Below, piece by piece: positions 37,570-46,485 of a stretch of DNA of 64,000 bases. The stretch is from NCBI RefSeq assembly GCF_024345535.1, contig NZ_JAGQBH010000004.1, positions 1 through 64,000 on the forward strand, written 5' to 3'. This DNA comes from Cyanobium sp. N.Huapi 1H5 (GTDB lineage Bacteria; Cyanobacteriota; Cyanobacteriia; PCC-6307; Cyanobiaceae). How positions within the stretch are numbered: position 1 is the stretch's first letter; each line of letters opens with the position of its first letter. Position numbers and translations under genes: made by a program. The notes beneath the pieces were generated by a model. It searched no databases. It was given only the letters and a program-made list of their open reading frames with translations, and was not told where the DNA came from.

Positions 37570-39583
37570 AGCGGCGCGGCCCACCCGGCGGGAGCGGCTG
37601 GGGGTGTGGCTGAAGGATCGGCTCCGCTACGAGGGGCTGCTGCGCCGTCCGGCCCCGGCCCAGCTCCGGATCGCCAACCGCCGCGAGCGGCTGGAGGCCG
37701 CCCCCGACGGATGGGGGCAGGCCTGCCTGTGGCGCTACACCTCCCGCCTGCACGCGCCGGCCATCCAGCCGGAGCTGGGCCGACGCCTGCTGCGCCGCTG
37801 CCTGGCGGCGGCACCGATCCGGCGCCGCGCCAGCCCCGGCTGGGCCGATGGAGCGCCGGAGCTGAGCGTGCTGATCGGCCACCGGGGCGCCGAGCGGCTG
37901 CCCCTGCTGCTGGCCACCCTCGAGTCCCTCGCCGCCCAGGAGGACGTGCGGCTCGAATGCCTGGTGATCGAGCAGGACAGCGAGCCCCGCATCGCCGACC
38001 GGCTTCCCCCCTGGGTGCGCCACATCCATGGGCCCTTGCCTGACCCGGCCGCCCCCTACAACCGCTCCCACACTTTCAATCTCGGCGCCCGCGAGGCCCG
38101 CGCCCCGGTGCTGCTGCTGCACGACAACGACATGCTCGTGCCCACCGGCTACGCCCGCCGCCTGCTGGAGCGGATCGCCCGCGGCTACGCGGTGGTGAAC
38201 CCGAAGCGGTTCGTCTTCTACCTCGACGAGGCCCACAGCGCGGCGGTGCTGGCCGGCTCCGACGCCTACGACGCGCGGCCCGCCGAGGCGATCGTCCAGA
38301 ACCTGGAGGCCGGCGGCTCGATGGCGATCACCGCCGAGGCCTATGCCGTCATCGGCGGCATGGACGAGGGCTTCGTCGGCTGGGGCGGCGAGGACAACGA
38401 GTTCTGGGACCGCTGCCTCACCCGGCCCACCTGGATCTGGGGCTACGAGCCGATCGTGCACCTCTGGCACCGCGGCCAGCCCCTCAAGCACCAGAAGGAC
38501 AACCCCAACCTGGAACGGGCCCGGGCCGTGATGCGGCGCCCCGCCCTCGAGCGCATCGCCGCCCTGCGGCCCGCCCCGGTGAGCGGCCTGGTCAGCACGA
38601 TCATCCCGGTGCACAACCGCGCCGCCCTGCTGCGCGAAGCGGTGGCCAGCGTGCTCGAGCAGGACCACCGGCCCATCGAGATCGTCATCGTCGACGACGG
38701 CTCCAGCGACGACACCGCCGCCGTGGCCGACGGGCTGGCCGCCGCCCGTCCGGAGCTCATCCGGGTGATCCACCAGCCCAACGGCGGGCCGGGCGCCGCC
38801 CGCCAGCGGGGCCTGGACCACAGCCGCGGCGAATTCGTCCAGTACCTCGACAGCGACGATCTGCTGCTGCCCGGCAAGTTCAGCGCCCAGGTGGGGGCGC
38901 TGCAGCGCTCTCCCGGGGCCGGGATCGCCTACGGCCCCAGCCTGGAGGAGGACCATTCCCGGCAGCCTGTCGAACGGCGCGGCCCGATGCGGGCCACCGG
39001 CCAGCCCCTGGAGCGGCTGTTCCCCCGGCTGCTGCTGGAGCGCTGGTGGACCACCAGCTGTCCCCTCTACCGGCGCGATCTGCTCGACCGCATCGGCCCC
39101 TGGCAGCCCTGGATCAACGAGGAGGACTGGGAGTACGACGGCCGGGCCGGCGCGACCGGAACGCCCCTGGTGTGGGTGCCTGGCGCGGTGTCGGTGCGGC
39201 GGATCCACATGGGCGACGACCACCTCAGCGACCGGGGCCACCTCGACCCCCGCAAGCTGGCGGACCGGGCCCGGGCCCAGGAATCGCTGCTGCGCAGCGC
39301 CCTGGCCGCCGGCGTCGACTGCGGCGGCCCCGAGATGGCCCGCTTCAGCCGCTCCGCCTTCCTGCTCAGCCGCCAGTGCGGCGCCGCCGGCGCCGAGCAC
39401 GCCTCCCGCCGGCTGTTCCAGCTGGCCCGGCGCCATGGAGCCCGGCGGCCGCGGCGGCAGCTCGAGTTCCTGCTCTACGGCCTGCTGGCCACGGCCCTGG
39501 GCTGGGGCCGGGCGGCCCGGCTGAGCATGGGAGTCCGGACACGGCTGCGGCCAGGACCCCGCCGAGGGGGGAACATGACCTGA
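37562..39583 (+). CDS. Two-domain glycosyltransferase (GT7/27-like plus GT2)
   Basis: A 673-aa fusion of two GT-A catalytic domains. Domain 1 (about residues 100-330) has LSVLIGHRGAERLPLLLATL, LLLHDNDMLVPTGYA, and GGMDEGFVGWGGEDNEFWDR around Trp274, the signature of the GT7 C-terminal/GalNAc-transferase-like fold. Domain 2 starts near residue 344 with STIIPVHNRAALLREAVASV, IVIVDDGSSDDTAAVA, NGGPGAARQRGLDH and YLDSDDLLLPGKF (DSD at 430-432). The usual DxD of domain 1 appears as DND. Such fusions can add two successive sugars or alternate as a polymerising synthase. ATG 37562 is preferred to GTG 37553. Confidence 0.85.
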   Translation: MAEAARPTRRERLGVWLKDRLRYEGLLRRPAPAQLRIANRRERLEAAPDGWGQACLWRYTSRLHAPAIQPELGRRLLRRCLAAAPIRRRASPGWADGAPELSVLIGHRGAERLPLLLATLESLAAQEDVRLECLVIEQDSEPRIADRLPPWVRHIHGPLPDPAAPYNRSHTFNLGAREARAPVLLLHDNDMLVPTGYARRLLERIARGYAVVNPKRFVFYLDEAHSAAVLAGSDAYDARPAEAIVQNLEAGGSMAITAEAYAVIGGMDEGFVGWGGEDNEFWDRCLTRPTWIWGYEPIVHLWHRGQPLKHQKDNPNLERARAVMRRPALERIAALRPAPVSGLVSTIIPVHNRAALLREAVASVLEQDHRPIEIVIVDDGSSDDTAAVADGLAAARPELIRVIHQPNGGPGAARQRGLDHSRGEFVQYLDSDDLLLPGKFSAQVGALQRSPGAGIAYGPSLEEDHSRQPVERRGPMRATGQPLERLFPRLLLERWWTTSCPLYRRDLLDRIGPWQPWINEEDWEYDGRAGATGTPLVWVPGAVSVRRIHMGDDHLSDRGHLDPRKLADRARAQESLLRSALAAGVDCGGPEMARFSRSAFLLSRQCGAAGAEHASRRLFQLARRHGARRPRRQLEFLLYGLLATALGWGRAARLSMGVRTRLRPGPRRGGNMT

Positions 39584-39587
39584 GGTG

Positions 39588-40523
39588 ATGCAGGAGCCTG
39601 TGGAGCACGAATCCGGCACGGCCCCGCTGGTGTCGGTGGTGATGGGGGTTCGCAACGGCGGGGCCAGCCTTGCCGCGACCCTCGATTCGCTCACCGGCCA
39701 GGAGGGGGTGAGCCTGGAGGTGGTGGTCGTCAACGACGGCTCCAGCGACGACACCGGCGCCCTGCTGGCGGCGCGGGCCGCCGCCGACCCGCGGCTGCGG
39801 GTGCTGGAGCGGCCGGGCCGGGGCCTGACCCGCTCCCTGATCGAGGGCTGCCAGCTGGCCCGCGGCCCCTTCATCGCCCGCCAGGACGCCGGCGACATCT
39901 CCCTGCCGGGGCGGCTGCTGCGGCAGGTCCGCTGCCTGGAGGAGAACCCGGACGCCAGCCTCTGCTCCACCCATGTGCGCCTGGTGGTGCCGGAAGGGGC
40001 GACCGTGCGGGTGAACGCTCCGGAGCCAGGGGAGCTGGCCGACGGGCTGACCGGTCCGGCCATTCACGGCTCGGTGATGATGCGGCGCAGCGCCTATGAG
40101 CGTGCCGGAGGTTATCGGCCGATGTTCTATTTCGCCCAGGACATCGATCTCTGGAGCCGCATGGTGGAGCTCGGCAGCCACCTGGTGGTGCCGGAGGTGC
40201 TCTACGAGGCCACCCTCTCCCCCGGATCGATCAGCGGCTCCCGGCGCCGGGAGCAGGAGGCCTTCCATGCCCTGATCGTGGCGGCCACCCGGGCCCGCCG
40301 CGGCGGGCAGCCGGAGGCTCCCGTCCTGGAGGAGGCCGAGGCCCTGAGCGAGCGTTGCCGTGGCCTGCGGGCCCAGCCGCGCCGGCAGGCCGATGGGGCC
40401 TACTTCATCGGCGCCTGCCTCAGCCACGAGCGTCCGGACCTGGCCCGTCAGTACCTGCGCCAGGCCCTGGCCCTCAACCCCTGGCACCTCAAGGCCCGGC
40501 TCAAGCTGGCCGCCCTGCCATGA
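39588..40523 (+). CDS. Family 2 glycosyltransferase with TPR-like tail
   Basis: The 311-aa product has the GT2 core: PLVSVVMGVRNGGASLAATL, LEVVVVNDGSSDDTGALL, then FIARQDAGDISLPGRLLRQV, where the usual DxD is QDAGD. HGSVMMRRSAYERAGGYRPM and FYFAQDIDLWSRMVELG carry the conserved catalytic region. The last about 40 residues (GAYFIGACLSHERPDLARQY, then LRQALALNPWHLKARLKL) resemble one or two TPR units. ATG 39588 is chosen; a GTG at 39585 is adjacent. A GGGGGG run at 39567-39572 serves as ribosome site. The stop overlaps the next ATG. Confidence 0.85.
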   Translation: MQEPVEHESGTAPLVSVVMGVRNGGASLAATLDSLTGQEGVSLEVVVVNDGSSDDTGALLAARAAADPRLRVLERPGRGLTRSLIEGCQLARGPFIARQDAGDISLPGRLLRQVRCLEENPDASLCSTHVRLVVPEGATVRVNAPEPGELADGLTGPAIHGSVMMRRSAYERAGGYRPMFYFAQDIDLWSRMVELGSHLVVPEVLYEATLSPGSISGSRRREQEAFHALIVAATRARRGGQPEAPVLEEAEALSERCRGLRAQPRRQADGAYFIGACLSHERPDLARQYLRQALALNPWHLKARLKLAALP

Positions 40524-42583
40524 CCCTCAGCGTCGCGATTCCCACCTTCGGCCGCGATCAGGTGCTGATCGACAGCGTCGCCGCCCTGCTGGCGCTGGAT
40601 CCACCCCCGTTCGAGCTGCTGGTGGTCGACCAGACGCCCCGCCACGATCCCGACTGCGAAGCACGCCTGGGCGCCTGGCAGGCGGAGGGACGGATCCGCT
40701 GGCTGCGGCTGCCGACCCCCTCGATCACCGGCGCCATGAACGTGGCCCTCCAGGAGGCCCGGGGCGATCGGGTGCTGTTCCTCGACGACGACATCCTGCC
40801 GGACCCGGAGCTGCTCAACGCCCATGAACGGGCCGGCGGGGCCGACCCCGACGCCATGCTGGCCGGGCGGGTGCTGCAGCCCTGGCACCGGGGCGAGAGC
40901 GACCCGGAGGAGGGGCCGTTCCTGTTCAACAGCCTGCGGCCCCGCTCCGTGGAGGAATTCATGGGGGGCAACGTGGCGATCCCGCGGCGGCTGGCCCTGG
41001 AGCTGGGGGGTTTCGACCAGAACTTCGTGCGGGTGGCCTACCGCTTCGAGGCGGAATTCGCCTTCCGCTGGCGCCAGGCCGGCCATCCGATCCAGTACGT
41101 GCCGGGTGCCCTGATCCACCACCTCCGGGCCGAGCGGGGCGGCACCCGCAGCTACGGCAAGCACCTCACCACCGTCAAGCCCGACCATGCCGTGGGGCGC
41201 TACTACTTCCAGCTGCGCACCCAGCCGCTGCCCGCGGCCCTGGCGGGGTGCCTGGGCGGCTGGCTGGGGTCGGTGCGCAGCCGCCACCACCTGCGCCACC
41301 CCTGGTGGATCCCCCCCACCCTCATCGCCGAAGGGCGCGGCCTGCTCTGGGCCCTGCGCCTGCAGAAGCGTGGGCCGGCCCTGCTGCCCAGCCGCCGGCG
41401 GCGGCTGCTGATCGCCGGCAGCCACCCGGTCCAGTACCAGACGCCCCTGTTCCAGACCCTCGCCGCCGCCCCCGACGTGGCCACGGACGTGCTCTACCTC
41501 ACCCTTCCGGATGCCCGCACCCAGGGGCTGGGATTCGGCGTCTCCTTCGAGTGGGACGTGCCGCTGCTGGAGGGCTACCCCTGGCACCGGGCCACCAGTG
41601 GCCGGGGTCGCGGCATCACCTCCGGCTACCGGGGCGTCTGGCTCACCCGGCCCCTGGGGGAACTGGGGTTCGGTCCGGCCCGGCAGCGGCCCGATGCCCT
41701 GCTGCTCACCGGCTGGCACTTCCTGGGCATGGTGCAGCTGTTCATCGCCGCCCGGCTGCAGGGCCTGCCGGTGCTGCTGCGGATGGATTCCAATGCCTTC
41801 CGGCCCAGGCCCTGGCCCCTCAACCTCACCTACTGGATCCTGTTCCGGGGGGTGTCGGTGGGCCTTCCCGTGGGCACGGCCAATGCCCGCTGGTACCGCC
41901 AGTTCGGTGTGCCCCAGCACCGGCTGGTGCCCTCGCCCCACTTCGTCGACAACGCCTACTTCGGCGAGCGGGCCGCGGCCCTGCGCCCCCGCCGGGACGC
42001 CCTGCGCCAGGACTGGGCCATCCCCCGGGAGGCCTTCTGTTTTCTGTTCGCCGGCAAGCTCCAGCCCAAGAAACGTCCCCTCGACCTGCTCGAAGCGCTG
42101 CGGCAGCTGCTGACGGAAGCCCCGGCGCCCGCGGTGCATCTGCTGATCGTGGGCACCGGTCCCCTGGAGGAGGACTGCAGGGCCCTGGTCAGCCGGCACG
42201 GCCTGCCGGTGAGTTTCACCGGCTTCCTGAACCAGTCGGGCATGCCCTCGGCCTACGCGGTGGCCGACGCCCTGGTGCTGCCTTCTGACCACGGCGAGAC
42301 CTGGGGGCTGGTGGTGAACGAGGCCATGGCCTGCGGGCTGCCGGCGATCGTCAGCGACCAGGTGGGCTGCGCCGAGGACCTGGTGCTCGAGGGCCAGACG
42401 GGCCTGGTGAGCCCCGTCGGCCAGCCGGCGGCCCTGGCGGCGGCCATGGGGCGGATGGCCGCCGATCCGGCCGCCGCCGCCCGGATGGGGGAGACGGCGC
42501 GGGAGCTCGTCAACAGCCGCTTCAGTGTGCGGAACGCCGCCGAGGGGATCCAGGCGGGGCTGGCCCTGCTGGAGCGCCGCTGA
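40520..42583 (+). CDS. Two-domain glycosyltransferase (GT2 plus GT4)
   Basis: A 687-aa fusion joining an inverting-type GT-A domain to a retaining GT-B domain. The N-terminal domain (about residues 1-285) has LSVAIPTFGRDQVLIDSVAA, LLVVDQTPRH, and VLFLDDDILPDPELL, plus MGGNVAIPRRLALELGGFDQ. The C-terminal domain (about 295-687) opens LLIAGSHPVQYQTPLFQTLA, continues FLFAGKLQPKKRPLDLLEAL, and carries VLPSDHGETWGLVVNEAMAC, the E-x7-E donor motif. A CCG-rich hinge separates them. The fusion may assemble a disaccharide; linkage order cannot be read from sequence. It starts at an ATGA overlap and the next ATG lies 1 bp past its stop. Confidence 0.88.
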   Translation: MTLSVAIPTFGRDQVLIDSVAALLALDPPPFELLVVDQTPRHDPDCEARLGAWQAEGRIRWLRLPTPSITGAMNVALQEARGDRVLFLDDDILPDPELLNAHERAGGADPDAMLAGRVLQPWHRGESDPEEGPFLFNSLRPRSVEEFMGGNVAIPRRLALELGGFDQNFVRVAYRFEAEFAFRWRQAGHPIQYVPGALIHHLRAERGGTRSYGKHLTTVKPDHAVGRYYFQLRTQPLPAALAGCLGGWLGSVRSRHHLRHPWWIPPTLIAEGRGLLWALRLQKRGPALLPSRRRRLLIAGSHPVQYQTPLFQTLAAAPDVATDVLYLTLPDARTQGLGFGVSFEWDVPLLEGYPWHRATSGRGRGITSGYRGVWLTRPLGELGFGPARQRPDALLLTGWHFLGMVQLFIAARLQGLPVLLRMDSNAFRPRPWPLNLTYWILFRGVSVGLPVGTANARWYRQFGVPQHRLVPSPHFVDNAYFGERAAALRPRRDALRQDWAIPREAFCFLFAGKLQPKKRPLDLLEALRQLLTEAPAPAVHLLIVGTGPLEEDCRALVSRHGLPVSFTGFLNQSGMPSAYAVADALVLPSDHGETWGLVVNEAMACGLPAIVSDQVGCAEDLVLEGQTGLVSPVGQPAALAAAMGRMAADPAAAARMGETARELVNSRFSVRNAAEGIQAGLALLERR

Positions 42584-42584
42584 G

Positions 42585-43856
42585 ATGGCCAGGGCCCTGA
42601 TCCTCTCGCTCCAGCCTCCGGGGGGCGGCGGCGTCCAGGCCCGCCGTTACGCCAAGCTCCTGCCCCATCTGCCGGCGGCCGGCTGGGAGTTCCATGTCGT
42701 CGGCCCGGATCCCCGGCTCGATGCGGTCAGCCCGGAACCCTTCCCCGACCAGGGGCGCTTCTGCCACTACAGCCGCTGGGTCTCCCGCTCCCAGCGCTGC
42801 GCCATCCGCAAGAACCGGCGCCGGCCGGGCAGCCCGCTCCACCTGTGGTTCGGCCTGCGCCAGCTGATCCACCGGCGGCTGGAGCGGCTGGTCCGCCACG
42901 ACCCCCAGGCCCATGCCCTCGAGGGCCTCAGGGCCACCGCCCTGGAGACGGCGGCGCGGCTCCCATGCGATGTGGTGGCGGGCATCTGCCCCGATTTCCG
43001 TGTGCTCGAGGTGGCCCGGGAGGTGGCCGGGAAGCTCGGCAAACCCTTCATCGCCATCTACGACGATCCCTTCGGCCACCGGGAGAAGGGCCTCTTCCAC
43101 CCGGCCCACCCCGAACGCCAGCGGGCCGTGCTGGCCGCCGCCGCCGGGGCCGTGTTCGCCTCGCCCCTCACCCTGGAGCGCTACCGGGAGCAGGGGCTGC
43201 TGGGGGCCACGCCGGCCCGGTTCCTGCCCGACTGCTTCGAGCCTGGCGAGGCTCCGCCCCCGCCCACTGCCCCGCCAGGCCCCGCGAGCCTGACCCTGTT
43301 CCACCCGGGCAACCTGGGCCCCTGGCGGCCGATCGAACCACTGCTGGAGGCCGTGCGGCGCTGGCGGCCCGAGGAACGGGGTGAGCTGCGCATCCAGCTC
43401 TACGGCTATCTCTACGAAGCGGCCCGGGCGGCCATCCGCAGCGACCCCCGCCTGCGCCAGGTCGTGCAGGTCCATGCTGCGGTGAGCAACGGGCGCTCCC
43501 ACCAGCTGGCGGAGGCGGCCGATGGCCTGCTGGTGCTGATCGGCCCCCGCCACGCCGACAACCTGCCCTCGAAGTTCTTCGAATACCTGCCCCACGCCAC
43601 GCCGGTGTTGGTGGCCGGGCCGGCGGGCAACCCCCTGCAGGCGATCGTCGAGGACCTCGGCAAGGGGATCTACTGCGACATCGAAAGCAGCGCGGCCATC
43701 TTCGACGCCCTGGTGGAGCTGCGACAGCGGGCCGGCCGGTTCCGGGAGCGCCATCGCCACAATCCAGAGGCCATCGCCGCCTATGCCGCCCCGGCGGTGG
43801 CCGCGGCCTGGGGGACGGCCTTCGACGGCTTCCTGGCGGCCCGCCCGGCGCCATGA
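42585..43856 (+). CDS. Family 4-like glycosyltransferase
   Basis: The 423-aa protein begins MARALILSLQPPGGGGVQAR and has an N-terminal domain with FIAIYDDPFGHREKGLF. The C-terminal donor domain has LTLFHPGNLGPWRPIEPLLE, IQLYGYLYEAARAA and LLVLIGPRHADNLPSKFFEY, the last resembling the LPSK-FEY turn of GT4 enzymes, where a glutamate is replaced by SKFFE. It is therefore GT4-like with an atypical donor motif. An in-frame ATG lies one base after the previous stop; an earlier TTG/GTG at 42525 would be inside the previous gene. It ends in an ATGA overlap. Confidence 0.82.
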   Translation: MARALILSLQPPGGGGVQARRYAKLLPHLPAAGWEFHVVGPDPRLDAVSPEPFPDQGRFCHYSRWVSRSQRCAIRKNRRRPGSPLHLWFGLRQLIHRRLERLVRHDPQAHALEGLRATALETAARLPCDVVAGICPDFRVLEVAREVAGKLGKPFIAIYDDPFGHREKGLFHPAHPERQRAVLAAAAGAVFASPLTLERYREQGLLGATPARFLPDCFEPGEAPPPPTAPPGPASLTLFHPGNLGPWRPIEPLLEAVRRWRPEERGELRIQLYGYLYEAARAAIRSDPRLRQVVQVHAAVSNGRSHQLAEAADGLLVLIGPRHADNLPSKFFEYLPHATPVLVAGPAGNPLQAIVEDLGKGIYCDIESSAAIFDALVELRQRAGRFRERHRHNPEAIAAYAAPAVAAAWGTAFDGFLAARPAP

Positions 43857-45031
43857 GGGTTCTCCATGTCATCCCCTCGATCAGCCCGCTGCGGGGCGGC
43901 CCCAGCCGGGCCGTGATCGACATGGTGGCGGCCCTGCGGCTCCAGGAGGTGGACGCGGCCATCCTCACCACCAACGACCATGGGCCTGGCCTGCACCCCG
44001 ATCTGGTCACCGGCCGCTGGCAGCAGCACCAGGGGGTGCCGGTGCTGGCCTTTCCCCGCTGGAGTCCGCCCGTCGCCGCCCTGCGGGAGTTCGCCGTCAG
44101 TCCCGGGCTCAGCCTCTGGCTGGCCCGCCACCTGAAGGACTACGACCTGCTCCACATCCATGCCCTGTTCTCCTACCCCTCCACCAGCGCCATGGCCCAG
44201 GCCCGCTGGGCCGGCGTTCCCTACATCCTGCGCAGCATCGGCCAGCTGAGCCCGTGGAGCCTGGCCCAGAGCCGCGGCCGCAAGCGCCTGATGCTGCGCC
44301 TGATCGAGCGGCGCAACCTGCAGCGGGCGGCCGCCCTGCACTTCACCACCGGCGCCGAACGGGACGAGGCCGCCGCCCTCGGCCTGGCTCCCCCCACCCT
44401 GGTGCTCCCCCTGGGGGTGCGCGGCCCCGAACCGGCGGCCGCGGCGTCGGCCATCGGGGACGACACCGCACCGGTCCGCTTCCTGTTCCTGTCGCGACTG
44501 CACCCCAAGAAGCGCCTGGAGAACCTGCTGGACGCCCTGGCCCTGCTGCAGCGACGTCGGCCCGACGCCCCGTGGGAGCTGGCCATCGCCGGCGACGGCG
44601 AGCCGAGGTACGTCGCCGGCCTGCAGGAGCGCAGCTGTCGGCTCGGCCTCGAGACCCGCTGCCGCTGGCTGGGGTTCGTCGAGGGGGAGGCCAAGTGGCG
44701 GGCGCTGCAGGCGGCCGACTGGTACGTGCTGCCGTCGGCGGCGGAGAACTTCGGCATCGCCGCCGTGGAGGCCCTCGCCGCCGGCACCCCGGTGATCCTG
44801 TCCCCGGAGGTGGCCGTGGCCGCCGATGTGGAGCGCTGCGGCGCCGGCCTGGTCTGCGGCAGCGACCCCGAAGCCCTCGCCCAGGCCCTGGCCACCGCCC
44901 TGGTGCGGCCGTCCCTGTCAATGCGGGCGTCCGCCCTTAACCTGGCTCAGATGGAATTTTCCTGGAGCACGATCGCCCTTCAGCTGCGTGACGCTTACCG
45001 CCAGGTGCTGACCTCTTCCGCCGGCCGATGA
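43853..45031 (+). CDS. Family 4 glycosyltransferase
   Basis: A GT-B retaining transferase of 392 aa, well conserved. It begins MRVLHVIPSISPLRGGPSRA, the classic GT4 opening with the GGP donor loop, then DLLHIHALFSYPSTSAMAQA and YILRSIGQLSPWSLAQSRGR. The donor domain reads RFLFLSRLHPKKRLENLLDA, WELAIAGDGEPRYV and YVLPSAAENFGIAAVEALAA, with an intact E-x7-E. The same opening occurs in many bacterial mannosyl- or glucosyl-transferases. It overlaps the preceding and following genes as ATGA. Confidence 0.93.
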   Translation: MRVLHVIPSISPLRGGPSRAVIDMVAALRLQEVDAAILTTNDHGPGLHPDLVTGRWQQHQGVPVLAFPRWSPPVAALREFAVSPGLSLWLARHLKDYDLLHIHALFSYPSTSAMAQARWAGVPYILRSIGQLSPWSLAQSRGRKRLMLRLIERRNLQRAAALHFTTGAERDEAAALGLAPPTLVLPLGVRGPEPAAAASAIGDDTAPVRFLFLSRLHPKKRLENLLDALALLQRRRPDAPWELAIAGDGEPRYVAGLQERSCRLGLETRCRWLGFVEGEAKWRALQAADWYVLPSAAENFGIAAVEALAAGTPVILSPEVAVAADVERCGAGLVCGSDPEALAQALATALVRPSLSMRASALNLAQMEFSWSTIALQLRDAYRQVLTSSAGR

Positions 45032-46485
45032 CCATCCTGCTGCTGATCGTGCTCTTCGGCGCCCTGGCCGCCGTGCTGCTCGACGGCGACTGGCGGGCCG
45101 GCCTGATGGTCACCCTGCTGATCGGCTTCGTGCAGGATCCGCTGCGCAAGATCACCCCGGACCAGCCCGGCTACATGGTCGGCCTGGTGCTGATCGGCTT
45201 CGCCCTGTGCGGCGTGGTGCTGTTCGAGCGGGCCGGTCGCTTCAATCTGCGGGCCATGTTCTGGACGGTGCCGCAGTTCGACGGCTGGGTGACCGTCTAC
45301 TTCACCCTGATCGCCCTGCAGAGCCTCAACAGCTTCGCCCGCTTCTCCGACATCCGCCTCACCGCCATCGGGGCCGCCTTCTTCCTGGCCCCGGCCTTCG
45401 GTCTCTGGGTGGGCTTCCAGGTGGGCTGCTCCCTGCCGTTCCTCAAGCGCCTGCTGACGCTCTACCTGATCGGCTCGACGGTGATGGCCTTCACCGTCTA
45501 TCTCAGCTTCCAGGGGGTCGACCATCCCACCCTTCAGGAGGTGGGCGAGGGCCTGCTGATCACGTTCCGCTTCGGTTTCTCCGCCCAGGGGGCCTCCGGC
45601 TTCTGGCGCACCAGTGAGATCGCCTCCTGGCAGCTGTCGGCGGCGGCCTGCATCGCCGCGTCGATGGGCATCGCCAGCCAGAAATCCGCCAACCAGTTCG
45701 GGCTGCTCCTGCTGGCGGCCGGCTTCGCCTTCCTGACGATCCTCACCGGCCGCCGCAAGGCCCAGGTGCTGATCCTGGCCTTCGTGGCCATCTATCTGCT
45801 GCTCTTCAGCCGCCGGGCCAGCCCAGCCTCCAAGGAGCGGGTCATCTCCAGTGTGCTCGGGGTGGCCGGGATCGCCTATCCCCTCTATGCCTTCATCCTC
45901 TCGGAGAATCTCGGCGAGAACTTCGGCGAGTACACCAACCGCTCCCTGACCATCCAGCAGGACCTGGTCGAGCGCTTCGATTCCCAGGGCATCGGCGCCA
46001 CCCTGAGGGCCATCGAGATCTCCGACGGCATCGGCATGGGGGTGGGGGCCGGCGCCAGCACCGGCGGCCTGGTCAGGAACGCCGCCCGCGATGCCATCCA
46101 GAGCGTGGGCTTCGTGTCCGAAGGGGGCGGCGGCCGCCTCATCCTCGAACTGGGCATCCCGGGCATCGTGGTGCTCGGGGTGATCCTCGTGCTGCTGGCC
46201 CTGGTGCTGCTGCGCAACTTCCGCCTGCTGAAGCAACTGCCCCAGTCCACCTCCGCCCTGCTGATGGGGCTGATGTCCTTCGCCCTGGCCAACGTGCCGG
46301 CGTTCTTCTCGGCGGCCCAGCTCTACGGCGACCCCTTCGTCCTCATCCTGATGAGCCTCTGCCTGGGTTCCTTCCTGGCCATTCCCACCCTCGTATCCCA
46401 GCAGCAGGAGCAATGGGCCCTGTGGCAGGAGCAGCAGCGGCAGCAGCGGATCCTCCTGGAGCAGCGCTCCCAGCCCCAGGCATGA
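45028..46485 (+). CDS. O-antigen polymerase/ligase-like membrane protein
   Basis: A 485-aa polytopic protein with about ten to eleven helices (e.g. TILLLIVLFGALAAVLL, AGLMVTLLIGFVQDP, MVGLVLIGFALCGVVLF, ISSVLGVAGIAYPLYAFIL and IVVLGVILVLLALVLL). A large loop between the late helices (about residues 300-375) holds YTNRSLTIQQDLVERFDSQG and GMGVGAGASTGGL, similar in style to the periplasmic loop of Wzy polymerases and WaaL ligases. It lies amid glycosyltransferases and is the only such gene here, so it is the best candidate for the glycan polymerase. The C-terminus is glutamine-rich. Start and stop both overlap neighbours as ATGA. Confidence 0.75.
   Translation: MTILLLIVLFGALAAVLLDGDWRAGLMVTLLIGFVQDPLRKITPDQPGYMVGLVLIGFALCGVVLFERAGRFNLRAMFWTVPQFDGWVTVYFTLIALQSLNSFARFSDIRLTAIGAAFFLAPAFGLWVGFQVGCSLPFLKRLLTLYLIGSTVMAFTVYLSFQGVDHPTLQEVGEGLLITFRFGFSAQGASGFWRTSEIASWQLSAAACIAASMGIASQKSANQFGLLLLAAGFAFLTILTGRRKAQVLILAFVAIYLLLFSRRASPASKERVISSVLGVAGIAYPLYAFILSENLGENFGEYTNRSLTIQQDLVERFDSQGIGATLRAIEISDGIGMGVGAGASTGGLVRNAARDAIQSVGFVSEGGGGRLILELGIPGIVVLGVILVLLALVLLRNFRLLKQLPQSTSALLMGLMSFALANVPAFFSAAQLYGDPFVLILMSLCLGSFLAIPTLVSQQQEQWALWQEQQRQQRILLEQRSQPQA

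Noticed and set aside
37073-40063. A 996-codon open frame on the reverse strand antisense to glycosyltransferase genes
   Set aside because: High G+C suppresses stop codons in the antisense frame. The forward genes here have recognised GT motifs, and the reverse translation is low-complexity Pro/Gly/Arg without any family motif.
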